Assembly (NCBI RefSeq): GCF_902788255.1
Contig: NZ_CADAJR010000014.1
Span: 1 to 48,683, forward strand
Source: an uncultured Methanobrevibacter sp.
GTDB taxonomy: Archaea > Methanobacteriota > Methanobacteria > Methanobacteriales > Methanobacteriaceae
Direction of reading: 5' to 3'
DNA: 48,683 bases
Part shown: piece after piece, positions 24,786 through 32,915 of the stretch
Layout: each line of letters opens with the position of its first letter
Numbering within the stretch: the stretch's first letter is position 1
Notes under the pieces: model-generated
Databases searched by the model: none
The model's input: the letters and a program-made list of their open reading frames with translations, nothing else
Told to the model about the DNA's origin: nothing
Program-made: the position numbers and the translations under genes

Positions 24786-25544
24786 TTATACCTTGATTAA
24801 TGCTTTTAAAGTTGCCTTATCAACCTTCCCATTTGCTTTTAACTTGTATTTCTTTTTATATTTCTTCTGGAACTGTTTAAGTGCAGTCTTTGTTACAGGT
24901 CCAAAATAACCATCTACCTGCTTTTTAGTCAAGTATCCTTTCTTTTTCAACACTTTCTGCATGTATTTAACACAATTACTCTTTTTTAAACCATATTTCA
25001 GATTTGAGAGTTTACATTTTTTCAATTTATTCTTGTTGGTACTGTTTGCCTTTGATTTTTTACTGGCTTTTGCTTTCTTTTTTGCTTTTGCATAATTTTT
25101 CTTGGCTTTATTAACATAAGAATTATCATTTTTGAATTTAGTAATGTTAATTCCTTTAAATTGAATAAATTCCAATGACCAAACAGTATTATCACGGTAA
25201 GTCTGCTTTCTATCACTGTTTTTAGAAATGATGTATCTGTCATTTTTGATGTCAATTGCTTCCGTAACTACATATAATGGAGTCATAGTTGTCATCCATT
25301 CGTGTAACTTTTCAAGAACTGTTGTATTACCAAACATATCATTTTTATTGATTATTACATCAATTTTAAATGAGATTCCACCGTAACCATTGTTTAAAAA
25401 TTGTTTATTTCCCTCATTCAAGTCATTAACAATAATTCTTAGATCAGGTGTTACTCCAACACCTTTGTCTTGGATAACTTTTAAAGCCATTGGGGTTGAA
25501 CCTTTACTAATTTCATCAGCACTTATCACACTAAAAAAACTCAT
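24786..25544 (-). CDS. baseplate protein with C-terminal PG_binding_1-like domain
   Basis: The N-terminal 130 residues resemble a hub-proximal tail protein, sitting where PBSX has LysM-bearing XkdP. A strongly basic Ala/Lys linker (about 145-175) follows. The last 65 residues match a peptidoglycan-binding-1 fold (KYMQKVLKKKGYLT, VDGYFGPVTKTALKQFQKKY). It should help the tail tip hold the cell wall. The start overlaps the tape-measure stop by ATGA with GGGAGGACAGT upstream. Confidence 0.75.
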   Translation of the reverse strand: MSFFSVISADEISKGSTPMALKVIQDKGVGVTPDLRIIVNDLNEGNKQFLNNGYGGISFKIDVIINKNDMFGNTTVLEKLHEWMTTMTPLYVVTEAIDIKNDRYIISKNSDRKQTYRDNTVWSLEFIQFKGINITKFKNDNSYVNKAKKNYAKAKKKAKASKKSKANSTNKNKLKKCKLSNLKYGLKKSNCVKYMQKVLKKKGYLTKKQVDGYFGPVTKTALKQFQKKYKKKYKLKANGKVDKATLKALIKV

Positions 25545-27736
25545 ACTGTCCTCCCTGCTGTTTTATTGTCCCAAAATATGTACTCTCGAATAACTTCAAT
25601 GATTTCTTCAATTCTTTCTCTTTTATCAACGGTTCCAACATTTAAAGTGAGATTTAAAACATTACCACTTTTATTATCACTGGTGGCTGTTAACAATTCT
25701 AATAAATTATCGTTAGAAAACTCAAAATTAGATGATTTTATATCATTTAAATTATCCGTATTGAAACCTACATTGAATCTAGGGTTCCCAAATGATTTAA
25801 CAGCATCTTTTCCAACATTTCCAAGATTACGAATGATATTTTGGCTTGAAGTTGGTATTCTCTCACCCGTATCTTCCATCTCCTTAAGCAATTTTATCTG
25901 CATAATCCCTGGAGAATGAATGCCCAATGCGTTGAGGAAATTTTTAACTGCATTTACACCTGCTTCCCAAAATTTAGCAGGTAATGTTGCAGCCCATTGT
26001 CCTACAGCACTTAACATACTGTTCAATTCTCCTACAAATCTAGATGGCATACTTGATATTTGACCCATAAATCGTGTAACTGAATTTACTCCAGCACTAA
26101 ACATTCTCTGGACAAAATTATTACCAAAGCCTAGTGTTTTAGCAATCATATTAGTGAATATCATTGCTAATTGGAATGGAAGAGTTGCAATAAAAATCAT
26201 TACACCTATTACACCATCGACAATATTATTACCAGTTATTGAAACATTGGATTGTAATAATCCACCTAATGTTGTGATATATGTGTAAAGGTTTTGCAGT
26301 GAACTTATTACCCAATTTACAAAGTTTATAACAGAAGTATAGATTATTTGACCTGCTAAAATAAAGGATTGACCTAAACCATCTATTGCAGCCCTAACCT
26401 GCTCGTTATTGAAGTAAAGATAACCTAAAACTGCAATCAATGCAATTATTGCTAGAACAATCAATGTTATTGGATTGGCATCCATCGCAGCATTTAATAG
26501 CCATTGGGCAGCTGCCCCTGCTTTAGTGGCAATAGTACTTGCAATCTGTGATAATTCCAATGTTCTCAGCGAACCTGCAAGGGTAACAATCCCGTTTATT
26601 CCAACTGCAAAAGAACCTGCCTGACCAATCAATCCCAAAAAGCTTGTTAAAGGAGCAAGGACTGGGGATAAAGTCAAGCTCATATCTTCCCAGGCTGCAT
26701 TGATTTGTTCTAAGATGGTTTTATGTTCCGTCTCTTCATCTGCCATTGCTTCCAACTGACCCTCATATTCTCCAGTGAGTTTAGATGCATTTTCAATGCT
26801 TCCAGCTTGTAAACCTAATGCTTCTTCCAAAGCTCTTGCATCTCCATTGGACTCTTTTAAGGCATTTGATAAACCACTCAATGCAGCTTTACCACCACCG
26901 AACTTTTGAGTAGCACCTGCAATAATGACTGATGCTTGGTCTACATTGAAACCTAATTCATTGAATTGAGCATCATATTTTCTAAGAAAATTGTAGTAAT
27001 TCTCCATTCCTCCAACAGTATTAGCATTAGCATAAGCCAAAGCATTGAAAGATGAAGATACATTGTTCATATCTACACCTAAAACACTCAATTCCTGTCC
27101 CAAACTGTTAGTTTTTTCAGCTCCAAGACCAAAAGCATCGTTTATTGAATCGATGTCGGTTGCTGATTTAGCAAGATTTCCACTAGATACACCTATTTGA
27201 TCAAGGCTTTTAACATATAACATTGCTTCATTGTTGGGAAATGAAGCATTTGAGATATTGTTGATTAAACTAATTAACTGAGGTTCTGCAACACCTGTTT
27301 GGATAGCTAGTTGTCCTACATTGATACTTGCAGTATTCATTTCCTGAGCCATATTTTCTGCATTAGCACCTAAGCTTGACAATTCGCCTGCTATATTCAT
27401 TAAGGTTCCTGCCTCAATCAACTCCAAACTATTACTCAATCCGTCGACATCTGATTGGGCTTTTTGTGCATTCTCACCTAATTCAGAGAGAGGTGTACCA
27501 TCAACATTATTTAGTGATGAGGACAAATTATCAGAACTATCTGAAGCTTTTTCCATTGAAGTATCAAGCTCTTCAACGGATGATTCTGCTTCATCTACTT
27601 CTGAACTATCAACATTAACATCAATTTCTACATCTTCTTCATTTTGTTTTAATGTAGCTATTGCATCTGACAAATCCTCAACTTCGGTTTTGTCGGCTCT
27701 TGCTTTAATGTTAATATCTAGGTTATTATCTGCCAT
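25541..27736 (-). CDS. tail tape-measure protein
   Basis: A 731-residue protein in the expected place between tail chaperone and hub. The first 110 residues are acidic; a long helical region follows; three or four hydrophobic segments lie between about 365 and 540 (for example ITLIVLAIIALIAVLGYLY). This is the usual tape-measure plan: it sets tail length and its membrane segments help form a channel at injection. The C-terminal part has the GIHSPGI motif common near tape-measure ends. Confidence 0.85.
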   Translation of the reverse strand: MADNNLDINIKARADKTEVEDLSDAIATLKQNEEDVEIDVNVDSSEVDEAESSVEELDTSMEKASDSSDNLSSSLNNVDGTPLSELGENAQKAQSDVDGLSNSLELIEAGTLMNIAGELSSLGANAENMAQEMNTASINVGQLAIQTGVAEPQLISLINNISNASFPNNEAMLYVKSLDQIGVSSGNLAKSATDIDSINDAFGLGAEKTNSLGQELSVLGVDMNNVSSSFNALAYANANTVGGMENYYNFLRKYDAQFNELGFNVDQASVIIAGATQKFGGGKAALSGLSNALKESNGDARALEEALGLQAGSIENASKLTGEYEGQLEAMADEETEHKTILEQINAAWEDMSLTLSPVLAPLTSFLGLIGQAGSFAVGINGIVTLAGSLRTLELSQIASTIATKAGAAAQWLLNAAMDANPITLIVLAIIALIAVLGYLYFNNEQVRAAIDGLGQSFILAGQIIYTSVINFVNWVISSLQNLYTYITTLGGLLQSNVSITGNNIVDGVIGVMIFIATLPFQLAMIFTNMIAKTLGFGNNFVQRMFSAGVNSVTRFMGQISSMPSRFVGELNSMLSAVGQWAATLPAKFWEAGVNAVKNFLNALGIHSPGIMQIKLLKEMEDTGERIPTSSQNIIRNLGNVGKDAVKSFGNPRFNVGFNTDNLNDIKSSNFEFSNDNLLELLTATSDNKSGNVLNLTLNVGTVDKRERIEEIIEVIREYIFWDNKTAGRTV

Positions 27737-27738
27737 CT

Positions 27739-27927
27739 TTAATCAACCACTAAAAATGCTTTATTCTTCAAGCTATGTTCTCTACTAATTTCTTTCATAC
27801 ATATTATTGCTATTTGTTGTAAAATTGTCAAATTTTCAATATTTCCGTTGTTTAATCTGTGTCCTGCAATATATAATTGAGTTAAATGTTTTAATTTTCC
27901 AGTTTTTAGGTCTAAAACCCCATTAAA
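27739..27927 (-). CDS. -1 frame extension of the tail chaperone
   Basis: Past the chaperone's TAG, the -1 frame is open for 59 codons (27918-27742) and ends in a TAA three bases before the tape-measure ATG. It has no well-placed start of its own. Its upstream limit is a TGA at 27928-27930, so the shift must occur between 27912 and 27927. GGGG followed by TTTT (27914-27921) fills that window. The predicted long form is about 195 residues, like the G/GT pair of many tailed phages. Confidence 0.7.
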   Translation of the reverse strand, partial: FNGVLDLKTGKLKHLTQLYIAGHRLNNGNIENLTILQQIAIICMKEISREHSLKNKAFLVVD

Positions 27928-28325
27928 TCATCGAATATTTGTTGTTGGGCATCTTCTGATGTATCCATCAATTCTACACCACTTATTCTGTTAATTTCAT
28001 TTGTAATTCTTGTTATTACTCCTGCAGGTAATGATGCAAGTAAATCATCAGGGAATTTGGATTCATCGAGTTTATAAACACCTAATTTAGCCAATTCAAT
28101 TAATAGGTTAGTTTTTAATCTTTTACTTGACAGTATGGCTTTTTGATATTCGTTTGTTGATAATGGTCTTATTAAAACTCCAACCTTTTTTGTAGTATTT
28201 GGATAAACGAATGTGAATGGGATTTTAGCATTTGTTCCCTCAGTGATTATTTGATCTAATTCAAAAATCTCATCTTCTTGTTGTAAATGTTCCAATTCTT
28301 TTTGTTTTTCCTTTTCAACAGACAT
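27912..28325 (-). CDS. tail assembly chaperone (XkdN-like)
   Basis: A 137-residue protein between tail tube and tape measure, the fixed place of tail chaperones. It begins with a charged helix, then a beta/alpha core (IPFTFVYPNTTKKVGVLIRPLSTNEYQ, spread over residues 35-62). These proteins coat the tape measure before the tube polymerises. GGAGATTTAAAAG supports the start. Its end carries a predicted -1 shift site. Confidence 0.7.
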   Translation of the reverse strand: MSVEKEKQKELEHLQQEDEIFELDQIITEGTNAKIPFTFVYPNTTKKVGVLIRPLSTNEYQKAILSSKRLKTNLLIELAKLGVYKLDESKFPDDLLASLPAGVITRITNEINRISGVELMDTSEDAQQQIFDDLMGF

Positions 28326-28392
28326 CTTTTAAATCTCCTAAATATGAATGATAAATCAATATAAATAAAAATAAATTGTTTAAAAATTTTTT

Positions 28393-28437
28393 AAAAAAAA
28401 AGAATGAATAAAACAATGTTTAAACTGTTTTATTCAT
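28393..28437 (-). terminator. hairpin plus T9 terminator after the tail tube gene
   Basis: ATGAATAAAACA (28404-28415) and TGTTTTATTCAT (28426-28437) form a perfect 12-bp stem; the 10-base loop holds GTTTAAAC. On the minus strand the hairpin is followed by a run of nine T. The tail-tube stop codon lies in the first arm. It may reduce transcription from head and tube genes into the distal tail genes. Confidence 0.65.
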
Positions 28438-28825
28438 ATTTTCTTTCTCTTCTACTTGCTTTAATCTTGATATTTTCAACGGTTTTTTCATCAGGCTTTA
28501 CTTCATAATCGTTACCATTTACTAAACAATTGAAGTAATTATCTACAATGGTGTATGATTCATCAGGAGTGATGACAGTTTCTCTGATGGTAACCATTGC
28601 AGGAGTGCTTATCATCTTATCTAATGTTTCTGACATCTCTCTGTGTGAAGTCAATCCCTCATACCTTAATTTTGAAAATTCAAGACTCCACGGCACTTCA
28701 TCAAGTCCTTCATTCACTACACCATCGAAAGTGGAAGTACTTGAAGTATTGGTTTCAGGACTTGCTTTAGCTGATGTTCCATACATCATTTTTTTACCAT
28801 TAATTATAACTTCCTTATTAGCCAT
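28430..28825 (-). CDS. tail tube protein (XkdM-like)
   Basis: A 131-residue, mostly beta-strand protein directly after the sheath gene, the standard sheath-tube order. Its size and order match PBSX XkdM-type tubes, which polymerise inside the sheath as the DNA channel. The start overlaps the sheath stop (TAATG) after GAGGTGGAATA, giving tight coupling. The identification is by position and size more than by motif. Confidence 0.7.
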   Translation of the reverse strand: MANKEVIINGKKMMYGTSAKASPETNTSSTSTFDGVVNEGLDEVPWSLEFSKLRYEGLTSHREMSETLDKMISTPAMVTIRETVITPDESYTIVDNYFNCLVNGNDYEVKPDEKTVENIKIKASRRERKYE

Positions 28826-29856
28826 TATTCCACCTCAATAGTGATGTAAACATCGATTTCAGTGATTATTCCTGCAAATAACAGTTTAGTAATGTTAATA
28901 TCAACACAACTTGGGCTTTTCTTTACTACATTGTATTCAATGTCTTCCAGTAAATCTAATGTATTTACACATCTATCTTTGACTCTATCCAATTCCTGTT
29001 TGATTTCATTTAAGGTTGCTTGTCTGTTTTTATCTCCCAAAAATTGATGTAGACTCATCTCTTTTACAACGAAATCACGAGTACGATTGATGTATAAATC
29101 ATATCCATTTGGTAATTCACTGTTGACAACTACATATTTGTCGTTGGCTCTGTCCTGACATTTAAATAATGTAACTCCATCGGCTAGTAAGGTAGCACCG
29201 GGTTGACCTGTTTCAAAGGATAATTCTGGTTCTATACCAGTTACCTGTGGAACAACTTTCATTGTCATTGAATTTCCTACATTTAAACTTGCCAAAAGAC
29301 CACAATAATAAGCTCCACTATCTACTTCAGATAACAGTGTTCCGTTGACAGTTAATTTTTGAGTAATCAATCCGTAACAGAAATTTCCTGCTAGATTTGC
29401 TTCAAAATCTTTATAGCAAACATAACCAGTTGGAAACTTGTTTAAATAACGATTATCCAAAAATTTGGTTATAATCCCTATTAATGTGCTAGGTATGATT
29501 TCCGCAATATATATCATATCATAGTCCTCACCACTGATTTTAGACAATGCGGTTGTTAATTTATCAGGAGTCAAACTTTTATCGATAGAAACATTTGCAC
29601 CTGAACCTGACCTGCTGGTTGTATTTACAGCTAAAACACTTGAAGCTCCATAGAATAAGTATTCTAAACAGGATACACCATTATAGGTTTTATCTGTTCC
29701 CAGTTTTTCATGTGCTTCATCAATATTTACGCATAATACTGGATCAGTAACATCTTCTTCAAAAGCTCCAATTACTGCTATTTTAGATGCAAGTCCTGGT
29801 TTGCTTTTGACAGGGTTTTTCTTATTAAACACCTGTACTTTTGGTAAAGTAGCCAT
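28825..29856 (-). CDS. contractile tail sheath protein
   Basis: A 343-residue protein. The N-terminal KSKPGLASKIAVIGAFE, the VSCLEYLFYGASSVLAVNT block and the C-terminal region (INRTRDFVVKEM, later VYITIEVE) match the layout of small tail-sheath proteins: a central variable domain and terminal strands that knit neighbouring subunits. It is short relative to PBSX XkdK, so protruding domains are probably reduced. With the tube, gp25-like and J-like genes it implies a myovirus-type tail. Confidence 0.8.
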   Translation of the reverse strand: MATLPKVQVFNKKNPVKSKPGLASKIAVIGAFEEDVTDPVLCVNIDEAHEKLGTDKTYNGVSCLEYLFYGASSVLAVNTTSRSGSGANVSIDKSLTPDKLTTALSKISGEDYDMIYIAEIIPSTLIGIITKFLDNRYLNKFPTGYVCYKDFEANLAGNFCYGLITQKLTVNGTLLSEVDSGAYYCGLLASLNVGNSMTMKVVPQVTGIEPELSFETGQPGATLLADGVTLFKCQDRANDKYVVVNSELPNGYDLYINRTRDFVVKEMSLHQFLGDKNRQATLNEIKQELDRVKDRCVNTLDLLEDIEYNVVKKSPSCVDINITKLLFAGIITEIDVYITIEVE

Positions 29857-29861
29857 GTTTT

Positions 29862-30027
29862 TTAACCTCCTATTTTCAAATTCGCATACTCTTTAACAAT
29901 TTTATCGAATTCTTTTTTGGTATTTATCTCGATTTTATTAATCATAATGTAGACATTTAAACCTGATTTAAACATATCAGGACAAGATAAATCCTTTAAT
30001 TCTTGATTTAAATCAAATTTAGACATA
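29862..30027 (-). pseudogene. small gene split by a one-base frame change
   Basis: AAGTGATTTTT precedes an ATG at 30027 whose frame ends after 16 codons (TGA at 29977-29979). A second frame, shifted by +1, runs through to a TAA at 29862-29864 with coherent composition (KDLSCPDMFKSG to ANLKIGG). Without one A in GAAATTAAAGG the two would make a single 54-residue protein. It may be a recent mutation, a sequence error or a recoding site. It fills the only gap between connector and sheath genes. Confidence 0.45.
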
Positions 30028-30031
30028 AAAA

Positions 30032-30502
30032 TCACTTTTCTTCTATTTTTTCTAGTAAAATATTACATAATGCATATTCATCTTCACTTGGAACTAATGA
30101 TTCGGGATTGGATTTAACTTGAATTCTTAAATGTCCTCTTGTTAGGACAAAATCCCTATTGTATTCAGGTGTTAAATTCCTAATAATTGGCTTGTTATCA
30201 AATAAATCATTGTTCTGATAGATTAGTTTTGCAATTTCCTTAGACACGATTTTAATGATTTTTATTGATTCGGTGTAGTTTCTGTTCTTAGTAACTATCA
30301 GGACTTCCACTAAATCAGTAAAACTAGAAAATTCAAATCCTTCTATGTTTGATTCAGTATCTACTGCTCCCACAAAGATATTATTGCTTTCTTGAACTAC
30401 ATTTTTAGATGGATATCCAATCTTGAAATGTTTTAATAATGGATTACCATCATTTTTAGCTTGTAATAATATCTTGAGAATTATTTCATCACTGAGTAGC
30501 AT
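30032..30502 (-). CDS. head-tail connector / tail terminator-like protein
   Basis: A 156-residue protein in the place where PBSX-type clusters keep their tail-terminator or completion proteins. The strand DLVEVLIVTKNRNYTESIKI followed by a helix fits that role. The ATG at 30502 is chosen: GAGGCGAT lies six bases upstream, and it overlaps the preceding gene's end. Confidence 0.55.
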   Translation of the reverse strand: MLLSDEIILKILLQAKNDGNPLLKHFKIGYPSKNVVQESNNIFVGAVDTESNIEGFEFSSFTDLVEVLIVTKNRNYTESIKIIKIVSKEIAKLIYQNNDLFDNKPIIRNLTPEYNRDFVLTRGHLRIQVKSNPESLVPSEDEYALCNILLEKIEEK

Positions 30503-31013
30503 CGAAAATCGCCTCTTTAACAATATCTACTGCTCTATTGGTTGTTTCTTCATAAGCAGGTTTTACAAAAGGTCTTGGAGGAGCAGGAGAACTGTATTGA
30601 CTAAACACTTCATCACCTGATAATGTAAACCAGTGTAAAGCTTTTGCCTTTATTGGTCTAACTTCACCTCTTCCTTTTTCCACACATAAAGGATAAAAAT
30701 GAGTGATGTTTGTTCCTATAATGAATGAGGTATCAGACTCTTCTTGAATCTCAATACTCCTTAATAAACCACCACCTGCATTGGTAAATGTAGCATTAGT
30801 TGCAATCGCCAATTCCTGTAATGACTTATTTGTTTCAGCTATTTTTCTTGCTCCTAATTTTGAACCATCTTCTAAACCTTTTTTATATCTCTCTGCAATC
30901 TCAACAGCAGGTGCGAATATTGGGTCTTCACCTAAAATTTGAATTAAATCTTCTAACTCACTAGTATCTAATGATACATTCACCTTTGTATCTAATTCAC
31001 TCCAAGCACCCAT
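30489..31013 (-). CDS. HK97 gp10-like head-tail connector
   Basis: A 174-residue protein. The segment TNAGGGLLRSIEIQ, then FIIGTNITHFYPLCVEKGRG and APPRPFVKPAYEE, follows the gp10/XkdI pattern (a 'Y-x-VEFGTG'-like turn and 'P-x-RPF' near the end). It would sit between head and tail. GGTGAAAAT supports the ATG. Confidence 0.72.
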   Translation of the reverse strand: MGAWSELDTKVNVSLDTSELEDLIQILGEDPIFAPAVEIAERYKKGLEDGSKLGARKIAETNKSLQELAIATNATFTNAGGGLLRSIEIQEESDTSFIIGTNITHFYPLCVEKGRGEVRPIKAKALHWFTLSGDEVFSQYSSPAPPRPFVKPAYEETTNRAVDIVKEAIFDATQ

Positions 31014-31024
31014 ATTTTCACCTT

Positions 31025-31420
31025 TTAGAAAATATTAAAATTGTATTTTTTAAATGGCTTTAACATCTCTTTGGCTTGTATAATCAATGAATCACCATAA
31101 CCGATTGAATAGGTTTCATCTATTTGGTCATTTGGTCTAACATCATATTTTCGCCAAAGTAAACCTGCAGTCCATAAGATTAAAGCAGTATCACTTATAG
31201 GTACATCATTGAAATCAGTTAATTGAGTGTAAGATAAAGCATAATTGGTAGCCACATCGTAAAAATGAAGAATTTCATCGTTGGTTACTTTTTTATTGAA
31301 ATCCATGTCATCATATTCTAATGAACTACTTTCGATTAAATCGCCATCTTTATCTATATTCTCTACAACCCAATTATCAAGTTTAAATAACACTTCTTTA
31401 ATTATTGTTTCTTGTTCCAT
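31025..31420 (-). CDS. head completion/connector protein
   Basis: A 131-residue acidic, helical protein downstream of the capsid gene, the usual site of gp6/XkdH-type connector proteins that dock on the portal. The helical block SDTALILWTAGLLWRKYDVR is the most distinctive part. I use the ATG at 31420 after AAGGTCGTG; 14 extra upstream codons have no ribosome site. Confidence 0.6.
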   Translation of the reverse strand: MEQETIIKEVLFKLDNWVVENIDKDGDLIESSSLEYDDMDFNKKVTNDEILHFYDVATNYALSYTQLTDFNDVPISDTALILWTAGLLWRKYDVRPNDQIDETYSIGYGDSLIIQAKEMLKPFKKYNFNIF

Positions 31421-31513
31421 TAAAACACGACCTTTTAAAAAAGTATTAAAATAATTAATCAAAGGTTTGATAATTCAATAGGTTAATTCAACCTAGAAAA
31501 ATCCCTTGAAAAA

Positions 31514-31772
31514 TTATTCTGTTTCTAAACTGATAGTAAATGTAGTAGCATTTGCACTTACAGTAATGGTCTCGGTTTTAGATGTGTAACCATCTGCGGT
31601 AACAATTGCTGAATGTTCTCCATCAGATACATTGTGTAATGTACAGCCACCTGCAGAACCAGTAGTTCCTGTAATCTCACCAATTGATACACTTGCACCT
31701 TTGATTGCATCTGTTCCATCGTTGATGATGAAGTTTATGTTGCGAGTTTCAGGATTTACCTCATTATTAGGG
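31514..31772 (-). CDS. Ig-like C-terminal extension of the capsid protein, reached by +1 frameshift
   Basis: The capsid frame ends ACT-CCC-TAA. In the +1 frame, 84 codons (31768-31517) encode a beta-sandwich of the carboxypeptidase-regulatory/Ig type (INFIINDG, GASVSIGE, then DGEHSAIVTADGY). Slippage of tRNA-Pro from CCC to CCT would join it as TP-NNEVNPE. The frame has in-frame ATG and GTG codons from 31796 on, but none with a well-spaced ribosome site. A CCC plus stop site is known in Listeria phage PSA. Separate translation remains possible. Confidence 0.65.
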
Positions 31773-32864
31773 AGTAACCTCACCTTCTTCATCATCAATC
31801 ACTGCAGAAGGGATATTTTTGATTTTAGCTGCGAGTACATCCTTATTGTATAAGATTAAAACATCGAAATACACATCGACTGTAGATAAGTATGCTTTTG
31901 CAGATAATTCATAATCGTTTTCAGACTCAATCTCATTTAAGAAACCGAAAACAATAGAATCAGGGTCAGCCATTAAAATTTGTTCCTCGTAGCCATTATC
32001 TGGTTCATCAAGGAAATCAGCTTGTGCTATCGGAACACCCCATAATGTTAATTGACCGTTATCATCGAAATAAAGGTTATCTCCTCTTTCGGTTGGTCTT
32101 TGATCAGCTTCTTCAATGAGCAATCCTTCTAGTTCAGTAGAAACATAGATTTTTGCCTTAGCTCTTTTCCCTTTTTGTTTAGTGAATTGGGTTATCATTC
32201 TTTTGATTTGTTTGACTAAATCTTTACTTGCGTCAATGTCATGATAATATCCCATAGGTGCTCTACGGTCTTTGGCTACATTGGTTTCATATGTGCTGGC
32301 AATATCTTCCAATTGTTTGAATATTCCATTTATTTGGTGGATACCATCTGTATCGGTAGTGTTATCGTTTTTGATACCATACATACCAATGTTTTCTGCA
32401 CTGTAACCTGCTCTTTCGGCAAGGATAGCTTCCATATGTGGTAAAAAGCTCTCTTTTTCGATGTTTGTTTTTAAGAATAATTTGCTAGTGTATGTAAATA
32501 TTGAGAACGGTTCAGCTTCAAGTTTATTTCTACTAAATTCAGGAACTACTTCATCTAAATCAGTAGTGTACTCTTTTTGTAATGGAGCACCTTTGTTTTC
32601 CCCACTAAGTTTTTTCATGGATTGTAATCTTGCTTTAACACGAAGATAACTGATATCGTGTTCAATACTTTCCATTTGAATGAACCTAGCATCGTTTAAA
32701 ATAGATGGGGTGTTTTCCACCAATTCTAAGAACCTATCAATTTCAGTTTGTTGTTTCCAACCTGGGTTGATAGCTCCTCCATTATTTCTTGGGCTTTTAG
32801 ACCATTTTAAGATAAATGGCAAGTTTTTTTCAATAGTTTCACTTGTAACAACTTGTACAGACAT
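31767..32864 (-). CDS. major capsid protein
   Basis: A 365-residue protein after the protease/scaffold gene, in the place of PBSX XkdG. The long N-terminal helix region, the central FSIFTYTSKLFLKTNIEKESF strand-helix block and LWGVPIAQADFL near the end follow the HK97-fold capsid plan. About the last 12 residues are acidic and lead into the frameshift site. The ATG follows GAGCTGATAAAT. Many copies form the icosahedral head. Confidence 0.8.
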   Translation of the reverse strand: MSVQVVTSETIEKNLPFILKWSKSPRNNGGAINPGWKQQTEIDRFLELVENTPSILNDARFIQMESIEHDISYLRVKARLQSMKKLSGENKGAPLQKEYTTDLDEVVPEFSRNKLEAEPFSIFTYTSKLFLKTNIEKESFLPHMEAILAERAGYSAENIGMYGIKNDNTTDTDGIHQINGIFKQLEDIASTYETNVAKDRRAPMGYYHDIDASKDLVKQIKRMITQFTKQKGKRAKAKIYVSTELEGLLIEEADQRPTERGDNLYFDDNGQLTLWGVPIAQADFLDEPDNGYEEQILMADPDSIVFGFLNEIESENDYELSAKAYLSTVDVYFDVLILYNKDVLAAKIKNIPSAVIDDEEGEVTP

Positions 32865-32915
32865 ATTTATCAGCTCTTATTGTAAATTTAAATTATAAAA
32901 TATGGTTAATGTAAT

